From NCBI GenBank assembly GCA_944392285.1, contig CALXWF010000062.1:1-22544 (forward strand): 22,544 nt of DNA, read 5' to 3'. Position numbers and translations under genes: made by a program. Source of the DNA: an uncultured Alphaproteobacteria bacterium (GTDB taxonomy: Bacteria > Pseudomonadota > Alphaproteobacteria > RF32 > CAG-239). Under the pieces are notes generated by a model. The model saw only the letters and a list, made by a program, of their open reading frames with translations, did no database searches and was not told the origin of the DNA. Of this stretch, positions 16,655 to 22,544 are shown in pieces (the first letter of the stretch is position 1; the number at the start of each line of letters is the position of its first letter).

Positions 16655-17926
16655 TTATTTTTTATTTGCTTTTCTCGGCTGAACAGGAACGGCAAAGCCG
16701 ATTTCGGGATTATATTTGTTAATTTTTTGCAGCAAGCGATAGTCCGGATAGCCATCTGCCGGCAGACGAGCCTCTTTTTGGATTTTTTGAATGGCCGCTC
16801 TGGTCTGAGAGCCGAGTTGCCCGTCTTCTTTAAGCTCAAACCAACCGAGCTTGTTGATGAAGGCTTGAATTTTCATGATGTCATCGGTTTTTAAGCGGAC
16901 AGCCGGATCTTTGGTCGCCGGTTGCCATGCTTTGTCTGATTTTATATAATCTGCCAGAGTTCCAATTGCCAAAGCATAGTTTTCGGAACGGTTCCATTTC
17001 ATGATTATGCGGAAATTGTCCATTATCAGGTAAGCGCGCCCTTTTTTGCCCTCAGGAATAATAATTGAGGCTTTGGCGTCAAGCGGTAGGTTCAATTTGC
17101 GTCCGTCGGCAGATTTGATGCCGATTTTTTGCCATTCGGCTATGGTTTTGCTCTTTTGACGGCCGGTCTCGGTAAAGTCAAAATTCCAAGGGAGCGTAAC
17201 CGTTACCCCCCAAGGCTCTCCTTTTTGCCAGCCAATGGATGACAAATAATTGGCGGCGGAGGCCGCAGCATCTTCAAACGAGTGCCAAATATCAATTTTA
17301 CCGTCCTCATTCGCATCAACGGCATAAGCGTTAAATGTGCCGGGCATAAATTGAAAATGCCCCATGGCTCCGGCCCAAGAGCCTTGCATTTGTTCGGGGG
17401 AGATGTCCCATTTATCCATAATTTGTAAGGCCTGAAATAATTGTTCGCGGAAGAATTTCGGGCGGCGACGGTCATAGCTTAAGGTAGTTAAAACCTCTAT
17501 AACCTCATAATTTCCGAAATTGCGCCCGAAGTTGGTTTCTATGGCCCAGAAAGAAATAATATATTCTGACTGCACACCGTATTTTTTTTCAAGTTTATTT
17601 AAGAGCGGTTTGAGCTCTTTATGGCGCTGTCTGGCCTCATTAACGCGTTTTTTGGTAATAACCCGATTGAGATAATCTGTTGAGGTGTATTGGAATTCCG
17701 GCTGTTTACGGTCTATTTTTACGACTTCGGGACTTTCATGATAATAGTCTTTGGCAAAGGCTTTTTTTAGAGTCTTTTCTGAGATGCCGCGTTCCGACAT
17801 TTCAGTCTTCAGGTCTTTAAGCCAAAGATTATACTCATCTTTTGGCGTGAGTGTTTTGGCACCGCAAGCGGCGAGCATTAAAGACAAACTCAGTGCTGAA
17901 ACGGCAATTTGGCGGCATATTTTCAC
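16655..17926 (-). CDS. MltB-family lytic murein transglycosylase with peptidoglycan-binding domain
   Basis: A 423-residue lipoprotein candidate: signal peptide with lipobox LAAC (Cys21). The MltB-type catalytic domain spans about 28-335. The catalytic glutamate is E130 in FWAIETNFGRNFGNYEV, followed by TTLSYDRRR, MQGSWAGAMGHFQFMPGTF and DANEDGKIDIWHSFEDAAAS. A PG_binding_1 domain (about 352-412) contains LGSQTRAAIQKIQKE. It cleaves MurNAc-GlcNAc bonds to 1,6-anhydro products. The start is GTG at 17926, supported by GGGAG 7 bases before it; no nearby ATG fits. It follows the hypermodification-like gene by 52 bases and lies upstream of rlpA, with an 86-base gap before rlpA that has no clear terminator. 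Confidence 0.93.
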   Translation of the reverse strand: MKICRQIAVSALSLSLMLAACGAKTLTPKDEYNLWLKDLKTEMSERGISEKTLKKAFAKDYYHESPEVVKIDRKQPEFQYTSTDYLNRVITKKRVNEARQRHKELKPLLNKLEKKYGVQSEYIISFWAIETNFGRNFGNYEVIEVLTTLSYDRRRPKFFREQLFQALQIMDKWDISPEQMQGSWAGAMGHFQFMPGTFNAYAVDANEDGKIDIWHSFEDAAASAANYLSSIGWQKGEPWGVTVTLPWNFDFTETGRQKSKTIAEWQKIGIKSADGRKLNLPLDAKASIIIPEGKKGRAYLIMDNFRIIMKWNRSENYALAIGTLADYIKSDKAWQPATKDPAVRLKTDDIMKIQAFINKLGWFELKEDGQLGSQTRAAIQKIQKEARLPADGYPDYRLLQKINKYNPEIGFAVPVQPRKANKK

Positions 17927-17978
17927 AATTTTTCTCCCTTGCTTGTTTTTATATAAAACGTCTAAGATTGAAAAATCG

Positions 17979-18893
17979 TTAAAAATCAGCTTTAAAATAT
18001 CGTTTTTTCGCCTTTTCGTTGTTTTTTAAGCGCCAATATTTGCGAAATTCGCATAAACTGTTTTGGATGTCATGCAGGCAAAGGTAAGGCGCATTGGGAT
18101 AATCGGCGTTTTTCCAGCGGACTTGTTGCCAATCTTTGCCGCTGCGTTTTTTTAATGCCGAAAATTCTTGTTCTTGAATGGCATATAGGTAACGACACTT
18201 TGCATCTGCTTCTTTTTTTGAGAGTTTGTCTTGGAAGATGATATTTAATCCCCAGTGAGCTCCTGGACCTACGATTAAAAAGTCATCAGCCGTATAGCTG
18301 ACAAGGTCCGTGGCATAACTGGCGTCTAAAAGAATCTGTCCGGAAAGGAACGGCCCGGCCATCGGAACATGATGTTTGATGATTTCAAGGCCGTTTTTCG
18401 GTGTTGAGTTGTAAAGATCGTGATAATATGTCTCTATTTTGCCCGCCAAATCTTTGAGCATCAGCAAAATTTGTATATGTTTGTCGTGCGGGCGATATTG
18501 TTTGTCATAAGGGTGCGACGTAATCAGATAAGCATTGGAAAAAATGTTTTCTTGTTGTTTTATTGTATCAAAACGCTGTTCCAGAGCCGTAAAATTGAAG
18601 TTGTGTGGCTCTAAAGCCCCGCCAAAAAGATTTTCAACCGTGTCGCGCCGATTAAAAAATCTGTAGGCCGTCAGCGTAAAAAGTCTGGTTTGCGGGGGCA
18701 ATGTCATATCGCAAATATATTTTTTTATGGCTAATGTTCCGGCGTCTAATTCGCGGTATACATTGCAAAATTTGTAATCTCTTAATATGGAATCTTGTGT
18801 CCAAGGAGCGGGCAAGGCAAGAAAATTTCGTCTATGCCATATTTCTTGCCTGTCATAAATAAACTCAAAAAATTTTTTAATTAATTCTGTCAT
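17979..18893 (-). CDS. putative DNA base hypermodification protein (5-hmdU DNA kinase helical / aGPT-pyrophosphorylase-like)
   Basis: A 304-residue soluble protein with no signal peptide or membrane segment. Features matching the helical proteins of phage thymine-hypermodification loci are: FFEFIYDRQEIWHRR at the start, WTQDSILRDYKFCNVYRELD (31-50) with AGT after it, then LTAYRFFNRRDT (74-85), and a later VGPGAHWGL. In the phage systems such proteins act on 5-hydroxymethyluracil in DNA or on its pyrophosphate to build modified thymines. I assign the family from memory of these motifs and have not run a search. No 5-hmU synthase, kinase or transferase is nearby. The ATG has AGGTTAAG before it. 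The gene is co-directional with the MltB gene. Confidence 0.65.
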   Translation of the reverse strand: MTELIKKFFEFIYDRQEIWHRRNFLALPAPWTQDSILRDYKFCNVYRELDAGTLAIKKYICDMTLPPQTRLFTLTAYRFFNRRDTVENLFGGALEPHNFNFTALEQRFDTIKQQENIFSNAYLITSHPYDKQYRPHDKHIQILLMLKDLAGKIETYYHDLYNSTPKNGLEIIKHHVPMAGPFLSGQILLDASYATDLVSYTADDFLIVGPGAHWGLNIIFQDKLSKKEADAKCRYLYAIQEQEFSALKKRSGKDWQQVRWKNADYPNAPYLCLHDIQNSLCEFRKYWRLKNNEKAKKRYFKADF

Positions 18894-18912
18894 TTTCTTA
18901 ACCTCAGGCTTA

Positions 18913-18941
18913 ATTATAGAGGTAATAAAAAATTTTTACAG
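18913..18941 (-). promoter_or_regulatory. possible promoter for the hypermodification-like gene
   Basis: A perfect TATAAT lies on the minus strand (18918-18913) about 20 bases before the ATG. The -35 region (around 18941-18936, CTGTAA) is weak. The predicted start would leave a leader of only about a dozen bases that still contains AGGTTAAG. Confidence 0.35.
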
Positions 18942-18961
18942 AAGTAAATGTAAAAAAATAC

Positions 18962-18990
18962 TTGACCTTTGGATAGTTATTGGCTAAATA
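18962..18990 (+). promoter_or_regulatory. promoter of tRNA-Ser
   Basis: TTGACC (18962-18967) and TAAATA (18985-18990) are separated by 17 bases; transcription would begin near 18997, about 20 bases before the mature tRNA. Confidence 0.6.
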
Positions 18991-19015
18991 TTGCTCACAA
19001 CACAGTAAAAGCCAT

Positions 19016-19105
19016 GGAGAGGTGGCAGAGCGGTTTAATGCAGCGGTCTTGAAAACCGTCGAGGGCGCGAGCTCTCCGGGAGTTCGAATCTCCCCCTCTC
19101 CGCCA
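19016..19105 (+). tRNA. tRNA-Ser (anticodon UGA)
   Basis: A 90-base class II tRNA with encoded CCA. The acceptor stem is GGAGAGG / CCTCTCC with discriminator G (19102) and CCA (19103-19105). The anticodon stem GCGGT / ACCGT encloses the loop CTTGAAA, giving anticodon TGA for serine UCA codons. A long variable arm (CGAGGGCGCGAGCTCTCCG region) identifies the serine class, and the T arm is GGGAG-TTCGAAT-CTCCC. A hairpin terminator follows 13 bases after the CCA. The last 20 bases recur twice downstream at a 193-base spacing. Confidence 0.96.
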
Positions 19106-19117
19106 GTTACGGAAAAG

Positions 19118-19142
19118 CGCCCTTATCAGAGGGCGTTTTTTT
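19118..19142 (+). terminator. terminator of tRNA-Ser (unit 1)
   Basis: Stem CGCCCT / AGGGCG (19118-19123 with 19130-19135), 6-base loop, then seven T (19136-19142). Confidence 0.85.
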
Positions 19143-19199
19143 GTTACTGTTGAGGAAGGGCAGATTTGAGCTCCCAAAGGGGAGTTCTACTTCTTTACA

Positions 19200-19254
19200 A
19201 ATGCGGCGGCCACAGAGATCTACACCCTTTCCCTACATGGCCCTCTTCCGATCT
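19200..19254 (+). other. Illumina TruSeq/P5 adapter-like sequence (probable contamination)
   Basis: These 55 bases align to the 58-base TruSeq universal (P5 plus Read 1) adapter with a 3-base deletion and about six substitutions. The last 38 bases (19217-19254) match at 34 positions, including GATCTACAC, CTTTCCCTACA and the terminal CTCTTCCGATCT. The sequence after it starts as an insert would, directly at the CCGATCT junction. This is not a gene or natural feature that I know of. Confidence 0.85.
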
Positions 19255-19279
19255 GCAATGCTTAAGCATTGTTGAGGAC

Positions 19280-19472
19280 AATCTCCCCCTCTCCGCCAGG
19301 TACGGAACTACGCCCTAATCCTCGGGCGTTTTTTTGTTACGGTTGAGGAAGGGCAGAATTGAGCTCCCAAAGGGGAGTTCGACTACAAGACAAAGGCGGG
19401 CGGAAGAACGCCGGTTGCCGGTTACGGCAATTGTCGCAGTGGAACGAGCAATGCTTAAGCATTGTTGAGGAC
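19280..19472 (+). repeat. 193-bp tandem repeat, unit 2
   Basis: Same length and order as unit 1: tRNA 3' end copy (19280-19299), hairpin terminator, GTTGAGGAAGGGCAGA, inverted repeat GAGCTCCC-AAAG-GGGAGTTC (19361-19380), a 67-base variable stretch, and palindrome CAATGCTTAAGCATTG (19449-19464). The variable stretch here is ordinary GC-richer sequence unrelated to the adapter, so this unit is the better guide to the native repeat. No intact tRNA is present and I see no convincing gene. Confidence 0.85.
19310..19335 (+). terminator. terminator-like hairpin in repeat unit 2
   Basis: Stem ACGCCC / GGGCGT (19310-19315 with 19324-19329), 8-base loop, seven T. The stem is kept while the loop differs from units 1 and 3. 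Confidence 0.7.
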
Positions 19473-19527
19473 AATCTCCCCCTCTCCGCCAGTTACGGAA
19501 AAACGCCCTTATCAGAGGGCGTTTTTT
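19473..19527 (+). repeat. 193-bp tandem repeat, partial unit 3
   Basis: Third copy of the tRNA 3' end (19473-19492) with the following TACGGA and terminator. It stops after the T-run, where unique sequence begins. It is closer to the start of unit 1 than to unit 2. Confidence 0.85.
19503..19527 (+). terminator. terminator-like hairpin in partial unit 3
   Basis: Stem ACGCCCT / AGGGCGT (19503-19509 with 19516-19522) with a 6-base loop, then T residues to 19527. It insulates the ogt-nagA-nagB operon from upstream transcription. Confidence 0.8.
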
Positions 19528-19554
19528 ATTGCGTTTTTTTATCTTCAATTTGAT

Positions 19555-19560
19555 TATAAT
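19555..19560 (+). promoter_or_regulatory. -10 box, possible promoter of ogt-nagA-nagB
   Basis: A perfect TATAAT lies 55 bases before the ogt-like start. No good -35 box is visible at 17 bases, so only the -10 is called. No operator for a GlcNAc regulator is recognised. Confidence 0.35.
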
Positions 19561-19614
19561 TTATTAATAATTTTTTTGTAACATGGTGCCAATTTTAACA
19601 ACAGGATGTGAACT

Positions 19615-20073
19615 ATGTTTGCTTTTGAATATGATACCAGTATCGGTAAGATTACCCTTTATCAAAAAGAAGATGAGTTGGTGCGTTTGGCCCTAAACTC
19701 CGGCATTGATGAAGATTTTGAGATTGCGGAAACACCGCTGATAAAAGAGGCTTATAGACAGATAAGCGAATATCTGGACGGGAAAAGAGAGGCTTTTTCT
19801 TTGCCGCTTAATCCCTATGGCGCTCTTTTTTCTAAGAAAGTTTGGCGTGAGATTTGCAATGTGGAATATGGTACAACCATTTCTTATAAAGAACTGGCGG
19901 TACGCGTACATGCCCGTTATGCTTACAGGGCCGTATTAATCGGAGTTACGAAAAATCAGCTCCCGATTATTATTCCTTGTCATCGAATCACAGGGGTTGA
20001 TTGTGCGTTGTGCGCTTTTCCGGGCGGGAAAGAGGCTGTCGCAAAATTACGTAAAATTGAAAGTTGTTATTAA
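19615..20073 (+). CDS. ogt: methylated-DNA--[protein]-cysteine S-methyltransferase (divergent Ogt)
   Basis: A 152-residue suicide repair protein that takes the methyl group from O6-methylguanine. The active site is PCHR (C122, H123, R124), the arginine finger is R105 and the hinge Asn is N114. The preceding helix-turn-helix (VWREICNVEYGTTISYKELA) fits the family, as does the length. Conserved positions around these are unusual: the Gly after R-A-V is Leu108, and the usual LTGxAGG stretch after the active site reads ALCAFPGG, with extra cysteines at 130 and 133. The reactive Cys is kept, so it is probably active but divergent. It is followed 9 bases later by nagA, an odd partner. Confidence 0.85.
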   Translation: MFAFEYDTSIGKITLYQKEDELVRLALNSGIDEDFEIAETPLIKEAYRQISEYLDGKREAFSLPLNPYGALFSKKVWREICNVEYGTTISYKELAVRVHARYAYRAVLIGVTKNQLPIIIPCHRITGVDCALCAFPGGKEAVAKLRKIESCY

Positions 20074-20082
20074 GAGTTGAAC

Positions 20083-21261
20083 ATGAGTGAAAGTTTTTGT
20101 TTGCATAATGCGACTGTTTTAACCGGCTTTTCGGTTATGAAAAATTGTGCCGTATATGTTAAAGACCATAAAATTGTTGATGTTTTTAATGAAGAACGCT
20201 TTGCAAAAAAACAGTTTGCTCCCGATGTGCGCATAATTAATGCTAATAAAGCCTTTGTTGCCCCCGGGTTTATTGATACGCATATTCACGGTATCGGCGG
20301 TTTCGGAACCGATGATCAGAGCAGCGACTCCATCCTTAAGATGTCGGAGTTTCTCCCGCAATTCGGCGTTACAAGTTTTATTCCCACGCTTTATGCTGCC
20401 AAAGAAGAAAAATTGCTCCGCGATATTCAGGCAATCGTTGATGCCATGGGAAAAGAAAAAGGAGCAAAAATTCTGGGAATTCACTTGGAAGGTCCTTTTA
20501 TTTCTCCGGAGCGTCTCGGTGTGCAGACACCGGATTCAATCTCTCCCGTTGATATTGATATGATGAAAAGACTCTGGGAAGCCTCTCAAGGGAAAATCAT
20601 TAATATGACGGTTGCGCCCGAGCTTAAAGGAATGCGCGAGTTGGCGCTGTTTTGTATCGGTAAAGGGATTGTTTTGCAGGCCGGACACACAAATGCCACC
20701 TATGAACAAATGCTTGAAGGTATGCAGGTGCGTATTATGCATACGACCCATTTATTTAATGCCATGAGCCGTATTCATCATCGTAATCCGGGAGCTGTCG
20801 GTGCCGTGTTTATTCACCCCGAGATGTCTTGCGAACTGATTGCCGACGGCGTGCATATTGACCCGAATCTGATTAAGATGCTGGTACAATTTAAACCGAT
20901 TGATAAGTTGGTTTTAGTTACCGATGCCTTAAAACCGACAAAGCAAAAAGCAGAGGTTTTAACGGCAAACGGGGAAGAAGTGTACTTAAACAAATGTTTT
21001 TATCGGAAATCAGATGATGTTATTGCAGGTTCAGCCTTAACCATGATTGAAGGCGTTAAAAATCTGATTTCTTGGGGGCTTTCGCAAGACCAAGCTATCA
21101 GAATGGCCTCCACGAACCCGGCCAGAATTATGAACCAGAATACAAAAGGCCTCATTGCACCGGGATATGATGCAGATTTGGTCATTTTTAATCAAAATTG
21201 TGAAATATTGGCGACCGTTATAGACGGAATGCTGCGTAATTATAATCAATCAGGAGATTAA
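20083..21261 (+). CDS. nagA: N-acetylglucosamine-6-phosphate deacetylase
   Basis: A 392-residue amidohydrolase that converts GlcNAc-6-P to GlcN-6-P and acetate in the cytoplasm. Family residues are present: DTHIHG (H67, H69), HLEGPF (E136), AGHTNA (H202), THLFNAM (H223), ADGVHID (H258) and the catalytic Asp in LVTDAL (D281). Start: a TTG two codons upstream (20077) is in frame, but ATG at 20083 is preferred; its ribosome site is weak (AAGAG). It is followed by nagB with one base between, so both steps from GlcNAc-6-P to fructose-6-P are made together, for use of peptidoglycan- or host-derived aminosugar. Confidence 0.95.
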   Translation: MSESFCLHNATVLTGFSVMKNCAVYVKDHKIVDVFNEERFAKKQFAPDVRIINANKAFVAPGFIDTHIHGIGGFGTDDQSSDSILKMSEFLPQFGVTSFIPTLYAAKEEKLLRDIQAIVDAMGKEKGAKILGIHLEGPFISPERLGVQTPDSISPVDIDMMKRLWEASQGKIINMTVAPELKGMRELALFCIGKGIVLQAGHTNATYEQMLEGMQVRIMHTTHLFNAMSRIHHRNPGAVGAVFIHPEMSCELIADGVHIDPNLIKMLVQFKPIDKLVLVTDALKPTKQKAEVLTANGEEVYLNKCFYRKSDDVIAGSALTMIEGVKNLISWGLSQDQAIRMASTNPARIMNQNTKGLIAPGYDADLVIFNQNCEILATVIDGMLRNYNQSGD

Positions 21262-21262
21262 T

Positions 21263-22045
21263 ATGAGAGTTATTATTAAAGAAAATCCGGAAAAATGTGC
21301 CGAATGGGCAGCCGCTTATATTGTAAAAAAAATTAATGATTTTGCTCCGACGCCGGAGAAACCTTTTGTTTTGGGCTTGCCGACGGGGTCTTCTCCCCTG
21401 CCCACTTATAAAAAATTAATTGAATATTATCGGCAGGGAAAAGTTTCTTTTGCCAATGTGGTAACTTTTAACATGGACGAATATATCGGTTTAGATGAAA
21501 ATCATCCGCAAAGTTATCATTATTTTATGCATGAAAATTTTTTCAAATATATTGATATTAAGCCCGAAAACATCAATATTCTTAACGGAATGGCGCAAGA
21601 TCCCGTTGCGGAAGCGGCCGCTTATGAAGAAAAAATTAAAAAATACGGCAAAATTAATTTGTTCTTGGGTGGTGTCGGTGCCGACGGGCATATTGCCTTT
21701 AATGAACCCGGTTCTTCATTGGTTTCAAGAACGCGTGTTAAAACGCTTACGACTGATACCAGAAAAGCAAATGCACGCTTTTTTGACGGCGACGTTAATA
21801 AGGTTCCGACAACTGCTTTAACCGTCGGGGTCGGCACAATTACCGATGCCGAAGAAGTTATGATTCTGATTACCGGCCATAATAAAGCGCGCGCTTTGCA
21901 ACAAGCCGTTGAAGGCGCTGTCAGCCAGATGTGGACAATCAGTATTTTGCATATGCATCCGAAAGCTATTTTTGTGTGCGATGAGGATGCAACGGATGAG
22001 CTTAAGGTGGCAACGGTGAAATACTTCAAAGATATTGAAAAATAA
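21263..22045 (+). CDS. nagB: glucosamine-6-phosphate deaminase
   Basis: A 260-residue isomerase/deaminase that turns GlcN-6-P into fructose-6-P and ammonia. Active-site residues fall at the same numbers as in the E. coli enzyme: D72 in FNMDEYIGL, and D141, H143 and E148 in LGGVGADGHIAFNEPGSSL. The phosphate loop is GLPTGSSPLPTY. The C-terminus ends with DIEK soon after the core, so the allosteric C-terminal region may be shorter than in E. coli (266 residues). AGGAG precedes the ATG, inside the end of nagA. A terminator follows the stop directly. Confidence 0.97.
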   Translation: MRVIIKENPEKCAEWAAAYIVKKINDFAPTPEKPFVLGLPTGSSPLPTYKKLIEYYRQGKVSFANVVTFNMDEYIGLDENHPQSYHYFMHENFFKYIDIKPENINILNGMAQDPVAEAAAYEEKIKKYGKINLFLGGVGADGHIAFNEPGSSLVSRTRVKTLTTDTRKANARFFDGDVNKVPTTALTVGVGTITDAEEVMILITGHNKARALQQAVEGAVSQMWTISILHMHPKAIFVCDEDATDELKVATVKYFKDIEK

Positions 22046-22073
22046 AAAAAGAGCCCCAATCGGGGCTTTTTTT
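22044..22073. terminator. bidirectional terminator after nagB
   Basis: Stem AGCCCC / GGGGCT (22052-22057 with 22062-22067), loop AATC, seven A on the left and seven T on the right. It serves nagB and the opposing glycosyltransferase locus, whose last stop codon is at 22072-22074. Confidence 0.9.
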
Positions 22074-22544
22074 ATTTTTTACGGCCACAAAGACGACGCC
22101 ATATTTTACCTAGTTTCCACTGGATTACCGCCCAGGCATAGCGAAACGGAAAGTGCTTCTTTTCATATTTTCTGAGCTGGAGCGTATATTCTTTCATCAG
22201 TCCTTGGGTCTTAATCGTATTGTTTTCATGCTAACGATGAACAGCTAAAACTTTGTCTATGTATTTATATTTATACTTTTTAGATAATTGCAGATGCATA
22301 TACCAATCTTCAACCTTAAAAGACGGATTATATCCTCCAACCTCTTTAATTGCTGAAGCTCGCATCATGTATCCATTCGGGATATAGTTGCCACGAACAA
22401 AGCTCAGATAAGAGCCGAAGTTTTTACCAAAAAAGTCAACATCTGTTCGAGAATGGCGTAAAAATTCTCCGAAAGTTTTATATACGGCATCTTCCTCATT
22501 ATAGACATTGTTGCGCTCTTTATCCCAAAAAACATGTTGAGAGT
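22072..22544 (-). pseudogene. family 2 glycosyltransferase, 3' part, interrupted by an in-frame TAG
   Basis: The minus strand reads in one frame from the right edge: SQHVFWDKERNN, GNYIPNGYMMRAS, then EVGGYNPSFKVEDWYMHLQL. That is the second half of a GT-A fold, family 2 transferase, with the ED acceptor-side motif (FKVEDW). The frame meets TAG at 22231-22233 inside the conserved 'VHR-HENN' turn, and the same frame continues for 52 codons (HENNTIKTQGLMKEYTLQLR onward) to a TAA at 22072-22074. The tail is basic and aromatic, as is usual for such enzymes. Either the gene is a recent pseudogene, a slightly shortened active enzyme, or the base is a sequencing error. The 5' end lies outside the window; sugar and acceptor are unknown. 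Confidence 0.7.

Larger units (their letters stand above)
19087..19279 (+). repeat. 193-bp tandem repeat, unit 1 (contains tRNA 3' end and adapter-like block)
   Basis: The unit begins with the last 19 bases of tRNA-Ser plus G (AATCTCCCCCTCTCCGCCAG). It continues with TACGGA and a terminator hairpin, the block GTTGAGGAAGGGCAGA, an 8-bp inverted repeat GAGCTCCC-AAAG-GGGAGTTC (19168-19187), a 67-base variable stretch, and the palindrome CAATGCTTAAGCATTG (19256-19271) followed by GTTGAGGAC. Its variable stretch is occupied mainly by Illumina-adapter-like sequence (19200-19254), so this copy is suspect. Confidence 0.85.

Noticed and set aside
17979..19105. Genomic island inserted at tRNA-Ser carrying the hypermodification-like gene
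   Set aside because: The gene lies 5' of the tRNA, whereas tRNA-targeting elements normally enter at the 3' end, and no integrase or second boundary is visible.
18995..19177. Open frame on the minus strand through tRNA-Ser ('WRRGGDSNSR'-type translation)
   Set aside because: This is the translation of a serine tRNA and its repeats, a common false gene call; there is no domain or ribosome site.
19361..19472. Second, degraded tRNA-Ser in repeat unit 2
   Set aside because: The GAGCTCCC...GTTCGAC stretch resembles a variable arm plus T loop, but no acceptor 5' half or anticodon arm can be folded.
19087..19527. CRISPR array reading of the evenly spaced repeats
   Set aside because: The period is 193 bp with long shared blocks, and each unit contains the tRNA end and a terminator; no spacer-sized units or cas genes.
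19315..19553. Open frames on both strands through repeat units 2 and 3
   Set aside because: They consist of repeat, terminator and tRNA-end sequence and would depend on suspect assembly; no family resemblance.
22231..22233. TAG reassigned to an amino acid in this organism
   Set aside because: The ABC ATPase gene (2646) and tmk (13877) both end at TAG exactly where the next gene's ribosome site or start lies, so TAG is a normal stop.

Overview
The window reads as a contiguous piece of an AT-rich alphaproteobacterial chromosome. Two things point there: the ordered block rlpA - dacA-type carboxypeptidase - tmk - holB - tatD - MBL hydrolase on the minus strand, and an MCE (MlaD-like) gene pair leading into a DUF2155 protein. 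The AT-rich composition together with a nagA-nagB aminosugar operon would suit a host-associated, possibly gut, lineage, but that is inference. Apart from a few loci it is mostly housekeeping.

Layout. Positions 1-3362 (minus) carry a GldA/GldFG-like ABC exporter: an ATPase, a permease fused to a GldG-like auxiliary domain, and the start of a third membrane protein cut by the left edge. Positions 3518-5513 (plus) hold two tandem MCE lipid-transport genes and a DUF2155 protein with a long acidic tail, closed by a two-way hairpin. Positions 5570-9579 (minus) form metG - degenerate nuclease-like membrane protein - trkH. Position 9776 (plus) starts a lone left-handed beta-helix protein under a good sigma70-like promoter. 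Positions 10322-18893 (minus) form a nine-gene, tightly packed run: a DNA-hypermodification-like protein, an MltB-type transglycosylase, RlpA, a DD-carboxypeptidase, thymidylate kinase, DNA polymerase III delta', TatD, an MBL hydrolase and a DHH phosphoesterase. The first part builds and trims peptidoglycan, the middle supplies dTTP and replication, and the end handles nucleic-acid and phosphoester turnover.

Positions 18962-19527 hold tRNA-Ser(UGA) followed by a 193-bp tandem repeat whose units each restate the tRNA 3' end plus a terminator. The first unit contains 55 bases clearly related to the Illumina TruSeq/P5 adapter, so this stretch is at least partly an assembly artefact. Positions 19615-22045 (plus) are an ogt-like gene, nagA and nagB. 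The right edge is the 3' part of a family 2 glycosyltransferase on the minus strand, interrupted by an in-frame amber codon.

The most interesting biology is the chromosomal protein at 17979-18893. It resembles the helical proteins of phage thymine-hypermodification systems (5-hmdU DNA kinase / alpha-glutamyl-putrescinyl-thymine pyrophosphorylase group) but has no recognisable partner in view. Two sequence-quality alarms also need resolving: the adapter-like insert, and a run of 15 T inside the conserved motif of the second MCE gene.
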